Assembly: GCA_903813345.2 (NCBI GenBank)
Contig: CAIIXF020000007.1
Location: 22,867,564-22,931,563 of the forward strand
Source of the DNA: Owenia fusiformis
Lineage: Eukaryota > Annelida > Polychaeta > Sabellida > Oweniidae
Direction of reading: 5' to 3'
DNA length: 64,000 nucleotides
Both the position numbers and the translations under genes were made by a program. Positions within the stretch are counted from its first letter, which is position 1. Every line of letters starts with the position of its first letter. Below the pieces are notes generated by a model. That model searched no databases and was not told the DNA's origin. It saw only the letters and a list, made by a program, of their open reading frames with translations. Shown one piece after another: positions 57,728-64,000 of this stretch.

Positions 57728-58978
57728 TCAGAAAGCATTTGGAATATTTTTGATTTTAAGAGTTTCGATACTATTTATGCTTCCATATTCCACTTCCCTA
57801 GACTTATACTCCCACACAGAAGGAAAAATCGCTTCTGAGCTGTTAGTTGTCGTCCAAACAGGCCCAGAACGCATGGTATCGTCCTTGATACACAGTAACG
57901 CTTTCTTAATGTTTTTCATTGTACATGGTCTCCAGATGGCTTTTATTTCAGCGCAGAATTCCTTCCCACTGACGCAGTACATGCAAAAGTTAATAGCGTT
58001 GTTCAAATAGAACAAAAACAAAACTACGGACCATTTCAAATTCTTTCTTGATTTTAAAGCGGGGCAATCAATAGCGTTACTGGGGTCGTGGGGCTCCACA
58101 ATGTACACCAACACCAAAGGTCCTGTAAGGAGAAGATATGATACGCTTACCGAGACCAGCATCACTATAAGAGATGTCATTTGACTGTCCATTGACCTCC
58201 TCCTCGTGGTGCTTACCATCCTGTTCAACGTGCTATTTTTTGAAGATGATAGCAATTTGTGGACGATTACAATATTACAAAGGGTGATGACAACGAACGG
58301 GAGAGCTGACCTAATGATCAAATCCACCCAGGCGCGGTAGTGTGTCATATAATGGGTCAACCATGGGATGTTTTCCGACACTGTACATCCGCTCACTATT
58401 CGAGTGATATTTCCACTTCTCGCATACGTTTCTCCATATGACCAAAAATAATGTAGATTTAGGACACATGATGAAATCACGACACTCACGATGAGCGTTT
58501 TAGCTTTGAAGATCGTACATATATCTTTTGTCTTTAAAGGCTGTGTCACGGCAATAGCTCGTTCTATAGTCAAGGTAGCAAGTATCCAACTTGAACAATA
58601 AGTACCGGAATAAATTGCGAAAAACCAGATTTTGCAGAATACAGGATTTGATGATGGTAGATCTATCCCCGTTATGCCTCTCATCATGTGGCGTAAGAAC
58701 TGACTCACAACGATGATGATTAAGTCAACGATTGCCAAGGCCGAAAGATAGGCCACTGTTGTGCGTCCTTTGAATACTTCCCTCCGCAATACGATCACAG
58801 TCATTACATTGCCGAAAACCCCGAAACACGTCAGGAATACACCTCCATAGAAATAGACGGCAACACTCGCAGTGTTCTCTGCGTAAATATCCACTTTGTC
58901 GTCAACTGGATTGGCCTGAACCTCACCGTACTCATTGATACAAAATCTCGTTATGTTATTGGTCGTAGTGGTTGCCAT
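57728..58978 (-). CDS. Class A (rhodopsin-like) GPCR, peptide-receptor type
   Basis: One coding exon, 416 residues. Seven hydrophobic segments: TM1 38-64 with the conserved N57 in FGNVM; TM2 75-97 with D85 in LAIVDL; TM3 115-138 followed by ERA (139-141) in place of DRY; TM4 160-178; TM5 218-240; TM6 266-294 with no CWxP but LLLTGP; TM7 316-335 ending NFCMY (330-334) in place of NPxxY. C115 and C198 should form the usual loop disulfide. N-glycosylation sites are NIT at 8 and 190. The C-terminal tail has cysteines at 342 and 352 for possible palmitoylation. The NFxxY form and the arrangement resemble invertebrate neuropeptide receptors of the FMRFamide/TRH-like kind. The ligand cannot be told. 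An AG after a pyrimidine tract just upstream of the ATG suggests a 5' UTR intron. Confidence 0.9.
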   Translation of the reverse strand: MATTTTNNITRFCINEYGEVQANPVDDKVDIYAENTASVAVYFYGGVFLTCFGVFGNVMTVIVLRREVFKGRTTVAYLSALAIVDLIIIVVSQFLRHMMRGITGIDLPSSNPVFCKIWFFAIYSGTYCSSWILATLTIERAIAVTQPLKTKDICTIFKAKTLIVSVVISSCVLNLHYFWSYGETYARSGNITRIVSGCTVSENIPWLTHYMTHYRAWVDLIIRSALPFVVITLCNIVIVHKLLSSSKNSTLNRMVSTTRRRSMDSQMTSLIVMLVSVSVSYLLLTGPLVLVYIVEPHDPSNAIDCPALKSRKNLKWSVVLFLFYLNNAINFCMYCVSGKEFCAEIKAIWRPCTMKNIKKALLCIKDDTMRSGPVWTTTNSSEAIFPSVWEYKSREVEYGSINSIETLKIKNIPNAF

Positions 58979-59752
58979 TTCGACTTCGGAAGTGTCTCAT
59001 TTATCTGTAACTGCTGTATCTATTGCCGAAACATTAAACGATCCAGAACAATCATAAATTAATGTTTTTACATACGTGTAATTAATAAATTGGCAGCAGT
59101 CCATGTACCAATCTAGCATTCTGGTAGTTTTTTTGTCTTTGGATGGAGCAATCATCAATATAAATTATTAATCTTTTTATTCAGTGGTACGAAGGTTTAC
59201 GCAACGGTCCATCGATCAATCGATGATAAACATAATCGCCATGGTGGTCAGCATTTCTTGATTATATGTCATTTATAAGGAAAATAAGAGTGCCTTACAT
59301 CAAAGTCAAATCTTTTGGAATAGTATATTCTTAGAGAATAAAACTTAATCCATTACCAAGGCAAAATTCTTCATTTATCTAATCCATGTGAATATTTCAA
59401 TCACAGCTCCAAAGAAACGTGTAGAAAGTCCAGCACGTTAGGTGAATATGCGAATTTTTTAGAATTGCAATAAACCACTGTTTTATGACAGTTTCTAGCT
59501 TTCATAACTCTTTTGAACGCACATGATGATGGGAGCGACTCATAAGATTACTTGAGGAATATCAATTTCTGCTGAGTAAGGGACTGTGGGTTAGAGTTAT
59601 CTTACCCGACATATTAATGTCCATTTCCGCTCTTATTAGTTCACTTTACGTTCATTATTATATATATATACAAGACTGGATAATTTATTTATTTATTGTA
59701 CAATTATTGACATAAATATTATGATAGTAACAGGGTAAGACAAAAACAAGGT
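58979..59752. other. GPCR 5' flank
   Basis: No gene. On the minus strand GCAGTTACAG, about 30 bp before the ATG, could be a splice acceptor for a 5' UTR exon. A short AT dinucleotide run is at about 59659-59670. Confidence 0.4.
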
Positions 59753-59976
59753 AAGCCATAAAGTTACTGATTTTAAAGTGTAATAACTGATTCATTATTG
59801 GCATGATTGGACATGATTATTTGATTGGCAGCCACCAAAAAACGCAGAGATGTACATAAAAACCCTTAATATGGGACAAAACTTGCACCAATTCTTAGTC
59901 ATCTCGGAAAGTTTGAGACCAATCATGCCAATAATGAATGAGTTATTACACTATAAAATCAGTTACATTTTTGGCC
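59753..59976. repeat. Inverted repeat, about 224 bp
   Basis: CATTATTGGCATGATTGG and GATTTTAAAGTGTAATAACT in the left arm (59770-59812) are complemented in the right arm (59920-59965). The arms are about 60 bp around a 110-bp centre. Probably a MITE, with imprecise ends. Confidence 0.75.
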
Positions 59977-62900
59977 AACTCTATATCTGGCCCCAGAAGG
60001 CGATACGATGTACATTGTACATTTAATGAATGCCACAATGAGTTGTCATGTGATACCTCATTAGTGATTTTGTGCCTTAAAAGAGAGATTCATACTATAT
60101 TTGTGCTGCAGTTAATACTCTATATTTTGACAGAGGATTAGATTTACATTTCTCAAATGTGATAATCTGGGTAGGGGGTGATAGAGATTAAAAATGCTAC
60201 TTTAAACTCTTCAGATGCTCCCTTAACGATAATTGATAAGAATACTTTGTTCTGAAGACATGTTTCTGGAGTAGAGTTGCATTATAAATTGTTTGAGATA
60301 TGTTCACGATTTATTCCCAGCGTTTATTTTCAATCCCAGGTCTAAGATGTCTAATAAATGATTTAACCAGGCTCTTATATATGAACTCTGAGACTAACAT
60401 GGTCTCAGATGAAAGTAATTTCATATAAAGTAATTCATTGTATGAGACGAGGCTTATTTGTTGCATCGTATCTACTAGCTGCAATTTGCTCAGATTATTT
60501 ATTGTTGAATCCACAGCCGGTCTGTAATCTGTATTGTCCTATAATCTTTGATTACTATACAAGTTGAAAACGACTGCAAGAAATGTTTCGAAATGGTTCA
60601 AAATTGAAGGACCGATTTAATCAATTGCAGAGATCAATAAAATGAGTATTATGATACTTGCTGATTTAACGAAAATCTGAGTAAATAAATCTGAGTAAAT
60701 CTGCCCTCACTCTAACACCATAACGCCAACGTCATTATTTACGGTTAATTCAGAAATTCGCATTGCACGTTCATTCATTCCAATCTTTCTCGACCGTTGC
60801 TAGAATAGAGTGCTTATAATCAAGCCCCATTCTCAACACGACGGACAAACGGAACTGTACGACTTTGTAAGTACTCATTTGTTTCAACGTTTTAACAGAA
60901 ATCAGCCTTTCTGTTCTCGTAGAAGCATCACCCGTGCTACGACGCAGAGATGCCTCTAGTATCACTTGTCATAACATTTTTACTGAACACGATCTTACGT
61001 CTCATGTCTTCTAGAAAGCACGGCAATTTCTTGAAAAAATTGGCATTTTTCACAACGTCCATCATATTTCCGACATCTTGAGTTATATCATAATTAAAAG
61101 TGACCAAATCATTTATAAAATCATCATAGTACATCATCCAGGCACTTCAGTTTCCAAACTAAATGGAAGACTTCGGAGAAATTAATTTTAGTTGGAAAGA
61201 TTACGACGTTAAGGGACTGTACGAAGGGTACGATATCGATATTGATGCTCATATGTCCTTTTTCTTAATTTACAAAACACTACGTATTAACTATTAATAT
61301 AAGATTTACATGGATTTGCTATATGAATTCATGAAAATACAAATATGTTTTCCTGTAGTTGAGTCATGGAAGCTAGTAATTCCATCCCCCTTGTTTAATT
61401 CTTTTATTCAACAGATCTTCATTTTATAAAAGTCCAAATACATTTTAGCTATTTTATGAATCTTGCATATGCTTTCTATTGTCAATTTTTATATGGGGAA
61501 ATGAATTGCGGGAAGTCGATTTGCCCAAATCCTGTCTAGTGATTGATTGTATATTTGTTTGTATTTACGAAATAAACATTTTGATTACAAAAATGGGGGC
61601 TAGTAAGCCAAGGCTGAAAATTATAAATGAGCGACTGGCACTTGAACATGCTACCTGGACAACTATTTGAATTATACAATTGTAAGGTTAATCACATTAA
61701 AAGTAAATAAAAACAACTGATGTACTCGTAGACACCTAGAGGGGTGTAAATTGAGAAAAATGAAGGGATTATACACATACGGTTTCAGTTTTTAGCCCAT
61801 AAAAGCCGACACTTTGCGTGTGAAGGTGTCCATCGCCATGAAAATTCAATATGTGAGAAAAATAGTAGAAAATTAGGAATCGATACTTAGTGACATTATT
61901 CTTCAGGATACTGAAACCTACGTTTCTTAACAAGGATATTAGAAATATCCAGAGTTACACTTTTGACGTTTATTCCAACGTAAGGCGATTTTTCCCACCC
62001 ATTATTGGCGCATCAAAACAGATTATGAAATCCCAGAATTGCCTATAGACTAGTATAGTATTCATTCCCCTACTCTTTGATTTCTACATTTCTAAACTTT
62101 GTTCAGTTGATACATTCATAAAAAGTTAAAGAGCTTTCCTATATTTTTGGACTTGCATATGAACATCTGACCTTTATATTCCACATAAGTTTTTTTGTTT
62201 TAATTTTTGGCCGAATAAACACTTGGCATGTTCATTGTCTCCGTAAGGGAAGATACGTTAACATGGCTTCTGGTTTAGATTGCTTCATTTGATGATTTCA
62301 TCTCGAATAATTACTCCATAAAAGCTCTTAATAGCTAGAGAAGTCTGCCGATCGCCCACAGATAGACTTATATTTTAAACCCATTGAATGTGTCTTACCT
62401 GGAGATCTGGCTCGTACCACAGAAGAGACAGGGCGGGTGAGCGGCAAATTCAGGACAGCAGGTAAATTTCATATTTAACTATACTTACTTCGTTTGAATC
62501 CTGCAAATGTAGCTAAAATGTACTCTTTATGAGGTTAGATTCAACAAATATTTTTTATGATTGAATTTGTATTTTACATTGATTTTTCCAAAACGTCATT
62601 CGATAATGATAACGATTGTTAAAAAGGGGTTTCACAGTTCCTTGATTTGGCAGTCTCCATGTTTGGTTTGAATGATGTTCGGTTATTAGCATTGGGATTG
62701 GACATGTTGGAGCGTGTTCATATCATGAATATCTGAGGTTTTCAGTATGTTTTCTCGTAATATTTAACAATTTTTATAACCAAACACTCGTAAAATCATT
62801 AGGTCGGTCTAACATTTCCGATTTTACCACTTGGTCCCCCAAGCCATTCTGAGAAAGCGGTTAACACGATCTCAGAATTCCAGGATTTTATATTTTTAGT

Positions 62901-63435
62901 ATTTCCAGGGATTTAATAAATAACATTCATAATATCATATACTAGTATGGTATGACTAGATTGCACTAAACACGATCAGATTGCACTAAACCACGCCTAA
63001 CCATCGACAACGTACAGTGACAAAATATACCGTCGTACACTCTAGATGTACGGTGTCACTATTCTAACTGATATGAAGCAAAAACGATCGATGATGTGGG
63101 TGTGGTGTAGGTTTTAAAAATTAATCTGAGGGATGGGATACTAAAGGGATTTCATGTTTAATTTTGTGTGTATTCGATTTGGAAGAAAACCTTTCTAATT
63201 CCGTGAAAAGATTTTCGGGCAGTGCTCGAGTTTTTTCGTAGTAAATCTACCCACCAACAATGATCGGTTGGAAAATGTTGGTTTTTTCACATTTTCTTTG
63301 GTCGCTTTTTCCCCTGTCGCCGTGTCGATTATTTCTTTGAGAATATGTTTCCCAAAGTTACATAATTAAGGTTGGTTGAAGATTTAATAAATATTCACGT
63401 TTTTGCTAAAATAATAAAAATAAAAAATCATTTAG
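59977..63435. other. Long stretch without a recognised gene
   Basis: Several 60-70 residue frames occur (minus 60311-60514, 60771-60965, 60937-61137; plus 61479-61670), none with a recognisable domain. A plus-strand frame starting MEDFGEINFSWKDYDVKG (61163) runs into a possible donor GGTACG but has no partner exon. On the minus strand CTCCAG|GTAAGAC at about 62400 is a good donor and might end a 5' UTR exon of the GPCR. All of this is weak. Confidence 0.35.
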
Positions 63436-63965
63436 TATACGTTGTCATCTCGATGTACGTTATCCCATTGACTTTACTTATATGAATTCACAGTTAACTC
63501 TTATGTAGACAACGTATTTTTCATAACACTAAGTGTCAGGGTATCAGATTAATTTAAAACTGAAACTAATTCAACTTGATTGAACTATATTGAACCTTTG
63601 CACTTCCCAGATTTAGCATAAACGGGATTTCGAAAGTCATCTTCGATTAGCTAGTATAGATCTCTCCATGAGCTCCTTAAGATTATTAAAATTCATAAAA
63701 GTGCAACATAACGTAACGTACCGACGTCGAATGGTCAAAGAGGTTGGAAGATAACACTCCATGGTCAAGTATTAATCACCATATCAACACTTTCACAAAA
63801 TAGCATTCAACAAGAGGTAAAAATCACTTTTACCTGTTTATCTGTACCAGGGATACATGAACATGTTCGTTGAACATCACTTGTTACTCATAAAACCCTT
63901 AATGAGTTTTGTAATGTTTACATTTCAATTACAGGGACAACGTACATTGGAGATGACAACGTATA
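63436..63965. mobile_element. MITE-like element, 530 bp, with 30-bp TIRs
   Basis: TATACGTTGTCATCTCGATG with TACGTTATCCC at 63436-63465 is inverted as GGGACAACGTACATTGGAGA with TGACAACGTATA at 63934-63965, with two or three mismatches. The interior has no ORF. The target duplication is not clear. Confidence 0.6.
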
Positions 63966-64000
63966 TTTTCGATCTTTCAAATTATACCAAATATATGAAT

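Noticed and set aside
62380-62460. Possible coding exon near a good minus-strand donor
   Set aside because: No open frame with recognisable content. At most a 5' UTR exon, left as a note in the intergenic entry.

Overview
The window is a piece of an AT-rich animal nuclear genome. Its genes are split by spliceosomal introns with GT-AG borders, the repeats are eukaryotic, and conserved animal proteins (CDC6, CWC22) can be assembled exon by exon. A marine invertebrate, probably a lophotrochozoan such as a mollusc, is my inference. It rests on the CBM14/PAN/Ly6/LamG secreted protein, the peptide-type GPCR, the Gmr1-like and DIRS-order retroelements, and the many foldback elements in introns. Nothing looks bacterial.

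Layout. Positions 1-6.6 kb are intergenic with two long foldback elements and a small MITE. CDC6 lies on the minus strand at 6577-17750 in ten coding exons. Its penultimate coding intron holds a complete-looking but internally deleted Gmr1-like LTR retrotransposon (7330-12730), antisense to CDC6, with two LTRs in which I saw no difference. From 17.8 to 32.3 kb a long repeat-filled spacer separates CDC6 from the divergently oriented CWC22. It holds a palindrome (19.8-20.5 kb), three and a half near-identical 820-bp tandem units (21.66-24.54 kb), a tyrosine-recombinase retrotransposon on the minus strand (about 24.15-28.99 kb; Gag-like, RT-RNase H and a frameshifted recombinase), a foldback element (29.5-30.4 kb) and a mariner-type long-TIR element (31.2-32.2 kb). 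CWC22 occupies 32379-42115 on the plus strand. Fourteen coding exons were found and the first coding exon is unresolved. Its introns carry a MITE and two minisatellites. Positions 42.7-44.2 kb are a foldback element interrupted by a LINE fragment.

At 46824-54715 (plus) an eleven-exon gene encodes a secreted 832-residue mosaic protein: signal peptide, CBM14-like chitin-binding domain, PAN, Ser/Thr-rich linker, PAN, Ly6/QVR-like domain and LamG-like domain. All of the first seven introns are phase 1, so the domains sit in symmetric shuffling modules. At 57728-58978 (minus) a single coding exon encodes a class A GPCR. Positions 59-64 kb hold only small inverted repeats and no gene I can recognise.

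CDC6 (replication licensing) and CWC22 (spliceosome and exon junction complex) are housekeeping genes. The mosaic protein and the GPCR look like extracellular matrix and signalling genes. I see no functional link between neighbours beyond the head-to-head arrangement of CDC6 and CWC22.
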